This document shows, piece by piece, positions 52,750 through 61,096 of a stretch of DNA of 64,000 nt. The notes beneath the pieces were generated by a model, which was not told the DNA's origin, did not search any database, and worked only from the letters and a program-made list of their open reading frames with translations. The stretch comes from Planctomycetota bacterium (GTDB lineage: Bacteria; Planctomycetota; Planctomycetia; Pirellulales; UBA1268). Numbering within the stretch: position 1 is the first letter of the stretch; every line of letters begins with the position of its first letter. The position numbers and the translations under genes were made by a program. The DNA lies in NCBI GenBank assembly GCA_016872555.1, contig VGZO01000005.1, positions 1-64,000 on the forward strand, written 5' to 3'.

Positions 52750-53280
52750 ATGGAGCGGCGTGGACTGCGGATTCCCGGTTGGTTCGTCGTCGCGGGGGCC
52801 GGCTTCGTGGCCGGCGTCGCGTGCTGCGTGGGGCCGCGACTCCGGTCGCCCGAAACGCTGCCGGCGGTGCGCGCCGCCTCGAGCCTCGCCGAAGGCTCGT
52901 TCGCGACCTGCACGGTGCCGCTCGACGGCTTCGAGGGGCTGTTCCTCCTCGACTTCGAGACCGGCGACCTGTCCGGCGGGATTCTCAAACCGGCGACGGG
53001 GAAGTTCACCGGCCTCTACAAGACCAACGTCCTCAAGGACCTGGGATTCAAGCCTGGTCAGGCGAAGAACCCCAAGTTCCTCCTCGTGTCGGGAATCGCC
53101 AACGTCACCCGTCTCGGGCCGCTCACGCTGTCGCCGTCGGCGTTGTTCGTCACCGACTCGGCGACCGGGACCACGGTGGCGTACGGCATTCCGTCGCTGA
53201 CCGCGCCGGCTGCCGGGGCGTTTGCGGAGTTGGTGCGGCTCGACGTCGTCAATCCGCGCGGTGGTGGCAAGACCCGATGA
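52750..53280 (+). CDS. Secreted hypothetical protein upstream of thiS
   Basis: A 176-residue protein; ATG at 52750 follows a strong AGGAGGG. A signal-anchor (WFVVAGAGFVAGVACCVG) precedes a small beta-rich domain (TCTVPLDGFEGLFLLDFETGDLSGGILKPATGKFTGLY..GFKPGQAKNPKFLLVSGIANV..LSPSALFVTDSATGTTVAYGI). I recognise this only as planctomycete hypothetical. It overlaps thiS by 4 nt (ATGA), although nothing in its sequence suggests thiamin metabolism. Confidence 0.75.
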   Translation: MERRGLRIPGWFVVAGAGFVAGVACCVGPRLRSPETLPAVRAASSLAEGSFATCTVPLDGFEGLFLLDFETGDLSGGILKPATGKFTGLYKTNVLKDLGFKPGQAKNPKFLLVSGIANVTRLGPLTLSPSALFVTDSATGTTVAYGIPSLTAPAAGAFAELVRLDVVNPRGGGKTR

Positions 53281-53555
53281 GCGGTGCCATAGAGCCGGAG
53301 CGCGGCCCGTCCGACGCCGCCGAGCCACGCGGCCGATCACCTGCCGACGGCCAGTCGGTGGTGACCGTCAACGGCACGCCCCGCACCGTGCCGGCCGGGG
53401 CCACCGCCCACGACCTGGTGGTGGCGCTCGGGCTGGCCGGGCGACCGCTGGCCGTCGAGATCGACGGGCGCGTCGTGCCCCGGGCACGGCTCGCCGGCTG
53501 TATGCTGGAATCCGGCAGCGTGATCGAGATCGTGACCCTCGTCGGCGGCGGCTGA
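53277..53555 (+). CDS. thiS: Sulfur carrier protein ThiS
   Basis: A 92-residue ubiquitin-fold protein that carries sulfur as a thiocarboxylate for thiazole synthesis. It starts in ATGA overlap with the preceding gene. The family domain is the last 65 residues ([59 protein letters not shown]), ending in the required Gly-Gly. The N-terminal 27 residues are an acidic low-complexity extension not normal for ThiS; a later GTG start is possible. thiG follows after 16 bases. Confidence 0.88.
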   Translation: MSGAIEPERGPSDAAEPRGRSPADGQSVVTVNGTPRTVPAGATAHDLVVALGLAGRPLAVEIDGRVVPRARLAGCMLESGSVIEIVTLVGGG

Positions 53556-53571
53556 GCCGCCGGGACCTTCC

Positions 53572-54435
53572 ATGGCCGTCGGCCCCGTGCCCGTCGTCGA
53601 TGCCGCGCTGGCCGACCGGCCACTCCGCGTCGCCGGCCTCACGCTTGCCAGCCGCCTCGTGGTCGGCACCGGCAAGTATCCGTCGATGGCGTCGATGGTC
53701 CGCTGCCTGGAGGCGGCCGGGGCCGATTGCGTGACGGTGGCGGTCCGCCGCGAGCGGCTCGTCACCGCCGCCGGCGAGAACATCCTCGAATTCCTCGACC
53801 CTGCCCGGTACACGCTCCTCCCCAACACCGCCGGCTGCTACAGCGCCGACGATGCCGTCCGCGTCGCGCGGCTCGGCCGCGAACTGCTCCGCGATCTCGG
53901 CAACCCCGGCGCCGAGTGGGTCAAGCTCGAGGTCCTCGGCGACCCGAAGACGTTGCTCCCCGATCCGGTCGGGACCCTCGAGGCGACCGCCCGTCTCGTC
54001 GCCGACGGGTTCGCGGTGCTCGTCTACACCAGCGACGATCCGGTGGTCGCCCGGCGCCTCAAGGCGGCCGGCGCCGCCAGCGTGATGCCCGCCGGCAGCC
54101 CGATCGGCTCGGGGCAGGGGATCCTCAATCCCGCCAACCTGCGGATCTGCCTGGAGTTCCTCAAGGGGGACGACCCCGACTACCCGGTGATCGTCGATGC
54201 CGGTGTCGGCACCGCCAGCGACGTCGCGGCCGCGATGGAGCTCGGGGTCGACGGGGTGCTCCTCAACACCGCCATCGCGCTGGCCGCCGAGCCGGAGCGG
54301 ATGGCCCACGCGATGCGCGCCGCCTGCTTCGCCGGGCGCCAGGCGTTTTTGGCCGGGCGAATCCCCCGGCGCCTCTACGCCTCGGCCTCGAGCCCCGTCG
54401 AAGGGGTGATCGGCACTCCGCGGCGCGCGGAGTGA
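53572..54435 (+). CDS. thiG: Thiazole synthase
   Basis: A 287-residue TIM-barrel enzyme making the thiazole phosphate of thiamin from ThiS-thiocarboxylate, 1-deoxy-D-xylulose 5-phosphate and dehydroglycine. Motifs: [69 protein letters not shown] with the Schiff-base Lys, [36 protein letters not shown] and GVLLNTAIA. The C-terminus [14 protein letters not shown] is typical. It is adjacent to thiS, while thiF, thiE and thiO are not in the window. hisF follows within 5 bases. Confidence 0.95.
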   Translation: MAVGPVPVVDAALADRPLRVAGLTLASRLVVGTGKYPSMASMVRCLEAAGADCVTVAVRRERLVTAAGENILEFLDPARYTLLPNTAGCYSADDAVRVARLGRELLRDLGNPGAEWVKLEVLGDPKTLLPDPVGTLEATARLVADGFAVLVYTSDDPVVARRLKAAGAASVMPAGSPIGSGQGILNPANLRICLEFLKGDDPDYPVIVDAGVGTASDVAAAMELGVDGVLLNTAIALAAEPERMAHAMRAACFAGRQAFLAGRIPRRLYASASSPVEGVIGTPRRAE

Positions 54436-54440
54436 AGCCG

Positions 54441-55223
54441 ATGCTCGCGCGCCGCGTGATCCCCTGCCTCGACGTCGACCGGGGGCGCGTCGTCAAAGGG
54501 ACGCGGTTCGTCGATCTCGTCGACGCCGGGGATCCGGTCGCCGTCGCGGCGCGTTACGAGGCCGAGGGGGCGGACGAGCTGGTGTTCCTCGACATCACCG
54601 CCAGCCACGAAGGCCGCGCGATCATGCTCGACGTCGTCCGCCGCGTCGCCGAGAGCGTGTTCATGCCGTTCACCGTCGGCGGCGGGATCCGCACGCTCGA
54701 CGACGCCTGCCGCCTCGTCCAAGCCGGTGCCGAGAAGGTGAGCATCAATTCGGCCGCCGTCCGCACCCCGGACCTGATCGCGGCGGTCGCCGACCGGCTC
54801 GGGAGCTGTGCGACGGTCGTCAACATCGATCCGAAGCGGGTCCGCCGCGGCGACGGCAGCGAGGCCTGGGAGGTGTTCATCTCCGGCGGCCGCGAGCCGA
54901 CCGGCCTCGACGCGGTGTCATGGGCGCGGCGCGTCGAACAGCTCGGTGCCGGGGAGATCGTCCTCACCTGCATGGACCGCGACGGCACGCGCGACGGCTA
55001 CGATCTGGAGATCACCGCCGCGGTCAGCCGGGCGGTGCGGATCCCGGTCGTCGCCAGCGGCGGCGCCGGCGCCCCCGAGCACCTCGCTGCGGCGGTGACC
55101 GAGGGAGGGGCGGATGCGGCGCTGGCCGCTGGAATCTTCCATTTCGGGCAGTGTACGATCCGGGACGTCAAGGAACTGTTCCTGGCCCGGGGGATTCCCG
55201 TCCGTCCGCCCGCCGCACCCTAG
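54441..55223 (+). CDS. hisF: Imidazole glycerol phosphate synthase cyclase subunit
   Basis: A 260-residue TIM-barrel protein that with HisH makes imidazole-glycerol phosphate and AICAR in histidine synthesis. Catalytic Asp residues are in [16 protein letters not shown] and [52 protein letters not shown] and [14 protein letters not shown] are the phosphate-binding and barrel motifs. ATG at 54441 follows GGAGTG. A GTG at 54432 overlapping the thiG stop (GTGA) would add three residues. It is the only his gene here, coupled to thiG rather than to hisH or hisA. Confidence 0.95.
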   Translation: MLARRVIPCLDVDRGRVVKGTRFVDLVDAGDPVAVAARYEAEGADELVFLDITASHEGRAIMLDVVRRVAESVFMPFTVGGGIRTLDDACRLVQAGAEKVSINSAAVRTPDLIAAVADRLGSCATVVNIDPKRVRRGDGSEAWEVFISGGREPTGLDAVSWARRVEQLGAGEIVLTCMDRDGTRDGYDLEITAAVSRAVRIPVVASGGAGAPEHLAAAVTEGGADAALAAGIFHFGQCTIRDVKELFLARGIPVRPPAAP

Positions 55224-55231
55224 AGGTGCGG
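55213..55231 (+). terminator. Hairpin over the hisF stop codon
   Basis: CCGCACC (55213-55219), loop CTAGA holding the TAG stop, GGTGCGG (55225-55231): a perfect 7-bp GC-rich stem. No T run follows; it may attenuate read-through into the pilT gene 33 bases further on. Confidence 0.35.
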
Positions 55232-55264
55232 GCAATACGTCATCCTCGTTGGGATCACCGTCCG

Positions 55265-56473
55265 ATGGCGACGATCGACAGTGCGACTGCGTCAGCCCCT
55301 GCACCGGCCACCCCATCCGTGGCCGAGATCCCGGCCCAGCCGGCAGCCGAGGCCGCGTCCGAGAAGCCGGTCGCCAGCGGCGGCCGCCCGCGGCTCGAGA
55401 TCGACCGGCTGTTCGAGGCGCTGGTGAAGCTGATGGGTAGCGACCTCCACCTCAAGGTCGGCCAGCCACCGATCGTCCGCGTGAAGGGGGCCTTGCAGCC
55501 GCTCAAGGCGCCGAAGATCGAGGACGAGCAGATGCGGCGGCTGTGCCTGCCGATGCTCGACGAGCGCCAGCGGCGGATCCTCGAGAACGACGGCGGCTGC
55601 GACTTCGCCTACACCGTGCCGGTCGACGGCGTCCGCTGGCGGTTCCGTGTCAACCTGCTCCATCAGCAGGGGGCGATGGGGCTGGTGGCGCGGCGCGTCA
55701 ACAACACGATCCCCGACTTCAAGGGGCTGTTCCTGCCGACGTCGATCGAGCGGCTCTGCCAGCTCGATCAAGGCATGGTGTTGCTCGCCGGCGTCACCGG
55801 CTCCGGCAAGAGCACCACGATCGGCTCGATGCTCAACTACATCAACAAGAACTACCGCAAGCACATCCTCACGCTCGAGGACCCGATCGAGTTCGTGTTC
55901 ACCGAGGACAAGTGCCTGATCAACCAGCGCGAGATCGGCCAGGACGTCAAGAACTTCGAGATCGGGATGAAGCACGCCGTCCGCGAGGACCCCGACATCA
56001 TCCTCGTCGGCGAGATGCGCGACGTGGAAACCTTCAAGACTGCGATCCACGCCGCCGAGACCGGACATTTGGTATTCGGTACGATCCACGCCGCGAGTGC
56101 CCCGAGCACGATCGGCCGGATCCTCGACCTGTTTCCACAGGAAGAGCACGCCGCGATCCGCAGCGCGATCGCCTTCAACATGAAGGGGATCATCGCCCAG
56201 AAGCTCCTCAAGAGCATCCGCCCCGGCGTCAGCCGGGTGCCGATCTGCGAGGTGCTGTACTTCGACGTGCTGGTACGGAAGTACGTCCTCGAAGAGCAGG
56301 AGCACCTGATCGCCGACCACATCAAGAAGTCAGCGAAGGACGGCATGCAGGATTTCACGGCGAGCCTCAAGTCGCTCATCGACCAGCAACTCATCGATCG
56401 CAACGACGCGCTCGAGATCGCCCCCAACCGCGAGGCGCTGATGATGGCCCTCAAGGGGATCGGTGTCTCGTGA
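55265..56473 (+). CDS. pilT: PilT-family twitching ATPase
   Basis: A 402-residue hexameric secretion/retraction ATPase. An Ala/Pro-rich N-terminal extension (about 1-42) precedes LMGSDLHLKVGQPPIVRVKG, the PilT N2 start. Walker A is GVTGSGKST (176-184), the Asp box ILTLEDPIEFVF, Walker B IILVGEMRDVETF and the His box GHLVFGTIHAAS, all intact. The C-terminal FPQEEHAAIRSAIAFNMKGIIAQKLLKS is typical of PilT and PilU. It powers retraction of type IV pili or related fibres. Its stop overlaps the start of the PilB-like gene (TGATG), so the two products are probably made together. Confidence 0.92.
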   Translation: MATIDSATASAPAPATPSVAEIPAQPAAEAASEKPVASGGRPRLEIDRLFEALVKLMGSDLHLKVGQPPIVRVKGALQPLKAPKIEDEQMRRLCLPMLDERQRRILENDGGCDFAYTVPVDGVRWRFRVNLLHQQGAMGLVARRVNNTIPDFKGLFLPTSIERLCQLDQGMVLLAGVTGSGKSTTIGSMLNYINKNYRKHILTLEDPIEFVFTEDKCLINQREIGQDVKNFEIGMKHAVREDPDIILVGEMRDVETFKTAIHAAETGHLVFGTIHAASAPSTIGRILDLFPQEEHAAIRSAIAFNMKGIIAQKLLKSIRPGVSRVPICEVLYFDVLVRKYVLEEQEHLIADHIKKSAKDGMQDFTASLKSLIDQQLIDRNDALEIAPNREALMMALKGIGVS

Positions 56474-58266
56474 TGCGGGGCCGTTGCCTCCCGGCAGTGC
56501 TCGTCGTCGCCTTCCACGCGGCCGTGACCGGTGGCGCGATCGCCCGCGCCGACGACGGCTGGCCCGTGCCCAGCCCGGAGTGGCTCGACCGGCCGGCTGG
56601 CGGTGGGCTGGCGATCCTGCCCTTGGTGACGTGGTGGCTGTTGGTCCTCTGCTGGACCGCGTCCTCCGACTGGGTGACGCGCGACGCCTCGAAGCGCAAC
56701 ATCCAGCCCAACCTCTGGGGCGCGGTGACGACGGTCCCGTTCTTCCTCACCGCGCTTGTCGCTTGGCTCGTCCCCTCGGCGATCATCGGCCAGGTACTGA
56801 TGGGGCTGGGCTGGCTGGTGCCGCTGTTCGTCTATGCCGGGCGGCGGAACGCCAAGCTCAAGGAGTCGGAGAAGATCCTCACCGTCGGCCATGCCCGCCG
56901 GGCACTGGCCGGGGTCTTGGGCCGGTTCGGGATCCACATGGAGGTCGGCGACGAGCCGGCCGACGCCCTCCCGGCGATCACCCTGCTGCCGGTCGGGGGC
57001 AAGGACGAGGCCGATAACAAGGCCCGCTCGGAGGCGGCGGCGGCCACTCCCGGGATCGAGGAGACGAAGAAGATCCTTCAACAGGCCGTCGCGGCACGGG
57101 CCTCGACGCTGCTTCTCGAGTGGGGGCCGTCGGTCGTCAACCTCCGCAACGAGGTCGACGGGGTGTGGATGCCGCAGCGGGTGTTCAAGAGCAAGGGGGG
57201 GCGGAAGACGGGCGAGGTGTGGGCCGACGCCCCGCCGCTCGAGCGGCCAGTGGCCGACGCGATCGCCGTCACCCTCAAGACGCTCACCGGCCACGAGCCG
57301 AAGGAGCGGCGTGGCCAGCTCTCGGGGACCTTCGCCGTGCTGTCCGACGGCAAGCCGCGGAACTGCCGGTTGACCGTCCGCTCGGCCCACGGCGGCGAAC
57401 AGATGCTCGTGCAGATCGAGTCTCCGGCACTGCTGTTCAAGGGCTACGACGACCTCGGCGTCCCGAAGCCGATCGCCGAGCGGCTCCGTGAGTTGCTGGC
57501 GCTGGAGAAGGGCGTGCTGCTGGTGTCGTCGCCGCGCGGCAACGGCCTGTCGACCACCTTCGACGTCGTCGTCCTCGCCTGCGACCGGCTCCTCCGGGAC
57601 TTCATCTCCATCGAGGACGCCGCCGCCCCGCCGCGCGAGATCCAGAACGTCAAGCCGGTCCGCTACGACGCCCGCTCGGGGACGACGCCCGTCGCCGCCC
57701 TCGAGACGGCGATGCGCGAATACCCGCGCGGGATCGTGACCCGTGACCTGACCGACAAGGATCTGGCGGTCAAGTTGCTCGAGCTCGCCGACGACTCGCA
57801 GATGGTGATCATCAGCCTCCGGGCCAACGACGCCGTCGACGCCGTAGCCCGGCTCGCCGCCGCCGGTGTTCCCGCCGACCTCTTCGCCCGGACGCTGATC
57901 GGATCGCTGTCGCAGCGGCTGGTGCGGAAGCTGTGCCCGAAGTGCCGGGAGCAATTCGTGCCGCAGCCCGACCTGCTGGCAAAGCTGAAGAAGACACCCG
58001 AGGAGTTGCCGTTCCTCAAGAAGCCCAGCGAGCACGGCTGCCGGCTGTGCGGGGGCAGCGCCTACTTCGGCCGGACGGCAATCTTCGAGCTGGCCTCGGG
58101 CCCGACCCTGCGGCAGGCGGTCGCCAAGAAGGTCGATGCCGCCACGCTCCGCCGCGCGGCGGAGAAGGACGGCCTCCAGCCGATGCGCGACGAGGGGCTG
58201 CGGTTGGTGCTCGAGAACGTCACGGGGCTCGAGGAGTTGCAGCGCGTGTTCGCCGCGAAGTCCTGA
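56473..58266 (+). CDS. Membrane-anchored PilB/GspE-like pseudo-ATPase
   Basis: A 597-residue protein starting in the pilT stop. A signal-like N-terminus and about three transmembrane helices (near 46-62, 83-100 and 103-121) replace the soluble N-domain of PilB. The C-terminal half aligns with GspE/PilB ATPases, but the key motifs are lost. Walker A reads SSPRGNGLSTT (352-362; Lys to Leu359). The Walker B region reads GIVTRDLTDKD (about 420-430) instead of VGEIRD. The His box reads SQMVIISLRANDA (442-454) without His. The zinc motif CPKC (488-491) and CRLC (523-526) is kept. ATP hydrolysis is unlikely. It may be a regulatory or assembly partner of PilT, which is inference from the overlap. Confidence 0.85.
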   Translation: MRGRCLPAVLVVAFHAAVTGGAIARADDGWPVPSPEWLDRPAGGGLAILPLVTWWLLVLCWTASSDWVTRDASKRNIQPNLWGAVTTVPFFLTALVAWLVPSAIIGQVLMGLGWLVPLFVYAGRRNAKLKESEKILTVGHARRALAGVLGRFGIHMEVGDEPADALPAITLLPVGGKDEADNKARSEAAAATPGIEETKKILQQAVAARASTLLLEWGPSVVNLRNEVDGVWMPQRVFKSKGGRKTGEVWADAPPLERPVADAIAVTLKTLTGHEPKERRGQLSGTFAVLSDGKPRNCRLTVRSAHGGEQMLVQIESPALLFKGYDDLGVPKPIAERLRELLALEKGVLLVSSPRGNGLSTTFDVVVLACDRLLRDFISIEDAAAPPREIQNVKPVRYDARSGTTPVAALETAMREYPRGIVTRDLTDKDLAVKLLELADDSQMVIISLRANDAVDAVARLAAAGVPADLFARTLIGSLSQRLVRKLCPKCREQFVPQPDLLAKLKKTPEELPFLKKPSEHGCRLCGGSAYFGRTAIFELASGPTLRQAVAKKVDAATLRRAAEKDGLQPMRDEGLRLVLENVTGLEELQRVFAAKS

Positions 58267-58283
58267 ACTGCCGGAAAGCAGCC

Positions 58284-58886
58284 ATGATCGTCACCATCCT
58301 CCTCGCGATCGTGTTCCTCGCCGTCACCCTCGTGCTCGTCCGCGAGGGGCTGTGGAGCGCGATGGTGATTTTCCTCAACCTCCTCGCGGCGACGACCGCG
58401 GCCACCGCCTGGTACCCGGTCGTCGCGAACTTCGCCGACGGCCATCTGCCGACCTTCACCTACCTGATCGATTTCCTCGCCTGGTGGGGATTGTTCGCGC
58501 TGGTGCTCCTGGTGATGCGCGAGGTCACCGACCGGCTGTCGCGGACCAAGGTCAAGTTCGTCAAGCAGGTCGAGCTGGGCGGCAGCGCGCTGGTCGGGAT
58601 GATGGCCGGGTGGTTGATGGTCTGCTTCACCGCGGCCTCCCTCCACACCGCCGCGGTGCCGCGCGATCTCGTCCAGCCGACCCCCGAATCGACGATGTTC
58701 CTCGGGTTCGCCCCCGACAGGAAATGGCTCGCCTGGACGCGGTTTTCCACCGAGCACGGTCCGTTCGGCAGGCCCGGCGCGAACCGGGCCGACGTCTTCG
58801 ATCGTGACGCGCGGTTCATCCTCGCCTACGGCGACCGCCGGGCGGCGCTGGAGCGGGCCGAGGGGCTGCGGGTCAACCGGGAGTAA
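58284..58886 (+). CDS. CvpA-like membrane protein
   Basis: A 200-residue protein with four transmembrane helices in the first 130 residues (MIVTILLAIVFLAVTLVLV, LWSAMVIFLNLLAATTAATAW, TYLIDFLAWWGLFALVLLVM, LGGSALVGMMAGWLMVCFTAASL). A soluble tail follows. Helix order and the LSRTKVKFVKQVELGGSALVGMMAGW loop resemble CvpA/colicin-V-production family proteins, whose role is unclear. ATG at 58284 lies 17 bases after the pseudo-ATPase stop, in the same operon. The tail (FDRDARFILAYGDRRAALERAEG) is polar. Confidence 0.72.
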   Translation: MIVTILLAIVFLAVTLVLVREGLWSAMVIFLNLLAATTAATAWYPVVANFADGHLPTFTYLIDFLAWWGLFALVLLVMREVTDRLSRTKVKFVKQVELGGSALVGMMAGWLMVCFTAASLHTAAVPRDLVQPTPESTMFLGFAPDRKWLAWTRFSTEHGPFGRPGANRADVFDRDARFILAYGDRRAALERAEGLRVNRE

Positions 58887-58892
58887 GCGGCC

Positions 58893-59576
58893 GTGGTGGA
58901 CGAATCGGGTGACTACCGGCCGGTAAGCTGGCTGGCCGTGGCCGCCGCCATCGGCGGGATCGTGTCGGCGATCGCCCTCCTCGGTCCGCTGTTCTGGGTG
59001 GTGCCGCTGCTGGCCACGCTCTTGGCACTGGTGGCCCTGGCCGATGTCGGCCGGGACGGCGCCACGAAGGTCGGGCGCTGGGCGGCGCTGGCGGGATTGT
59101 TCCTCGCCATCGGATTCGCTTCCCAGGCGATCTCCGGGCATCTGGTCGGGCGCTGGGTGGCCGGTCGCCGGGCCGAGGCGACCGTGCGGCACTGGGTGGC
59201 GACCGTCCAGCAGGGTAACGTCACCGATGCGGCGAAGATGCTCGACGCAGGCGCGATCGACCGTGGCCCGATGATGCCCGGGTCGCTCGACGAGCCGCTC
59301 GAGGCGCTGCTCGCCAAGCATCCGGTGGCGGCGGCGATCCGCGACTGCGGCCCTGGCGCAACGCCGAGCGTGGTCATCGAGGGCACGATGCCCGAGGATG
59401 CGCGGTTGTGGGTGGCGGCTGTCAGGCTCGGACCGTGCGGCGGCGCGACGGGCGGCGAGGTGAAGGCACGGATGATCCTCCGTAGCCTGCCGCTGACGCG
59501 CAAAGGCCGGGTCTACGATTCCTGGCAGGTGTTCAAGCTCGCCGACCCCCGCGCTGCCGGGCTCCCGGGCGGGTGA
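58893..59576 (+). CDS. Membrane protein of unknown function
   Basis: A 227-residue protein from GTG 58893 (GGAG upstream; a second GTG at 58896). Two hydrophobic hairpins (WLAVAAAIGGIVSAIALLGPLFWVVPLLATLLALVAL and WAALAGLFLAIGFASQAISGHLV) fit a DUF4190-like anchor. A soluble domain follows (RRAEATVRHWVATVQQGNVTDAAKMLDAGAI..TRKGRVYDSWQVFKLADP), resembling a small periplasmic NTF2-like fold. It closes the pilT operon, 6 bases after the CvpA-like gene. Function is unknown. Confidence 0.7.
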   Translation: MVDESGDYRPVSWLAVAAAIGGIVSAIALLGPLFWVVPLLATLLALVALADVGRDGATKVGRWAALAGLFLAIGFASQAISGHLVGRWVAGRRAEATVRHWVATVQQGNVTDAAKMLDAGAIDRGPMMPGSLDEPLEALLAKHPVAAAIRDCGPGATPSVVIEGTMPEDARLWVAAVRLGPCGGATGGEVKARMILRSLPLTRKGRVYDSWQVFKLADPRAAGLPGG

Positions 59577-59597
59577 ACGTGCCGGCTCCCGTCGCGC

Positions 59598-60563
59598 TCA
59601 GGCGTCGCGCGACGAGAAGCAGCGGGCGGCGTCGATGCCATCGGCACCGGCGGCGAGCATCGCGAGGCGATCGAAGCCGAGGGCGGCGCCGGTTCCCCTG
59701 GGCATGTCGGCGCCGTGGGCGGCGAGGAGCCGCTGCGGGACGGGAAGGGGTTCCCGACCGCTGGCAGCGCGGGTCCGGTTGGCCGAGTCGATGCGCCGGG
59801 CCAGTTCCTCGCGCGACGGTTCCTCCTCCCAGCCGTTTGCCAACTCGACGCCGGCGACGAACAGTTCGAAGCGCAGTGCCCGACGCGGATCGGCGGGATC
59901 GAGCCGGGCCAGCGCCCCCTGGCTCGCCGGCCAGCCCTCGAGGAGGGTTGGCCGGTCATGGCCGAGCCGCGGGGCGACCGCCTCGGCGAGCAGCAGTTCG
60001 AACCAGCCGTCGCCGTCGGGGGCGTGACCGTGGGGGGCGGCGATGCCCAGCCGCGCCGCGGCCGCTTCCCAGTCGGCGGGCGTGGCCGTGAACGGATCGA
60101 CGCCGGCATGATGGCCGAACGCCTCGGCGCAGCCGATCCGCTCGATTCCCGCCGTTTCCAACGCGGTCGTGCACAGCGCCGCGACCAGTTCGGCCGAGTC
60201 GTCGAGCGTGGTGCCGGGGGCGTACCACTCGAGCAGCACGAACTCGACGTCGTGGCGGGCGCCCCGCTCACCGGCGCGGAACGCGCGGGCGAACTGGTAG
60301 ATCGGTCCCGCGCCCCGCGCCAGCAGCCGCTTCATGAGGGCTTCGGGGCTGGTCTGGAGGTAGGCCGGCGCCGCCCCGGGCCCGTCGGGGTGGAGGACGA
60401 ACGGATCGATGTGGGCTTCGGGCACGACCTCGGCGGAGAGCACCGGCGTGTCGACCTCGACGAAGCCGCGCTCGTCGAACAACCGGCGCAGCGCGGCGCG
60501 CAGGGCGGCGCGGCGGCGGAGCAGGTCGTGGGTTTCAGACGCGGAACGCGGGCCGTCGCGCAC
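59598..60563 (-). CDS. epmA: EF-P lysine aminoacylase (EpmA/PoxA, GenX)
   Basis: A 321-residue class II lysyl-tRNA-synthetase-like enzyme without the tRNA-binding domain. It attaches beta-lysine (or lysine) to elongation factor P. GTG at 60563 follows GAGGAG. Motif 1 lies in FVEVDTPVLSAEVVPEAHIDPF, motif 2 in YQFARAFRAGERGARHDVEFVLLEWY, and motif 3 in GTGAALGFDRLAMLAAG. ELFVAGVELANGWEE is the lysine-specificity segment. The length equals Escherichia coli EpmA (325). It is 12 bases after the stress-protein gene on the minus strand. The EF-P and EpmB genes are not in the window. Confidence 0.9.
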   Translation of the reverse strand: MRDGPRSASETHDLLRRRAALRAALRRLFDERGFVEVDTPVLSAEVVPEAHIDPFVLHPDGPGAAPAYLQTSPEALMKRLLARGAGPIYQFARAFRAGERGARHDVEFVLLEWYAPGTTLDDSAELVAALCTTALETAGIERIGCAEAFGHHAGVDPFTATPADWEAAAARLGIAAPHGHAPDGDGWFELLLAEAVAPRLGHDRPTLLEGWPASQGALARLDPADPRRALRFELFVAGVELANGWEEEPSREELARRIDSANRTRAASGREPLPVPQRLLAAHGADMPRGTGAALGFDRLAMLAAGADGIDAARCFSSRDA

Positions 60564-60575
60564 CGGGCGCTCCTC

Positions 60576-61019
60576 TCAGGCCGGCACCGTGGCCGGCACG
60601 GGTGCCCGGTAGACCATCACCGGGCAGGGTGCGCGGCGGACGACCGCCTCGGCGACGCTTCCCATCAGGAGGCGCAGCATGCCGGTTCGGCCATGGGTGC
60701 CGATGACGATCAATTCGACCCCCTCGTCACCGGCGATCCTGACGATTTCCGCCGCCGGATCGCCGATCCCCATCCGGTGCGTGAAGGGGACGTCGGGCGC
60801 GGCGGGCTTGACGGCCTCGAGCATCGCCTGGATCCGCGCCGAATCGGGCTCGGGGATCCCGTAATAGAGCTCGCCCCCCCCGTAGGCGAGCGGCGGCTCC
60901 TCGACGTGGACGATGAGCAAGCGCGCACCCGCCTGGCGGGCCAGGGCCTCGGCGTGGTGCAGCGCCGCGTCGCTGGCGGTGGAAAAATCGGTGGCGAACA
61001 GGATCGTGCGCTGGGGCAT
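60576..61019 (-). CDS. Universal stress protein (UspA family)
   Basis: A 147-residue single-domain Usp. ATG at 61019 opens MPQRTILFATDFSTASDAALHHAEALARQAGARLLIVHVEE. The ATP-binding signature GTHGRTGMLRLLMGSVAEAVVRRAPCPVMV is complete, so it probably binds nucleotide. A minus-strand -10-like TATAGT (complement of 61066-61071) lies about 47 bases upstream with no good -35. Its stop is 12 bases before epmA on the same strand, so the two are likely co-transcribed. Confidence 0.92.
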   Translation of the reverse strand: MPQRTILFATDFSTASDAALHHAEALARQAGARLLIVHVEEPPLAYGGGELYYGIPEPDSARIQAMLEAVKPAAPDVPFTHRMGIGDPAAEIVRIAGDEGVELIVIGTHGRTGMLRLLMGSVAEAVVRRAPCPVMVYRAPVPATVPA

Positions 61020-61096
61020 GGCGACAGCCTCCCGGAGGGACGGGGCGGGCGGGGAAACCGAGCCAACTATACGGTCCAGCGCCGCCGGCCGGCCGG

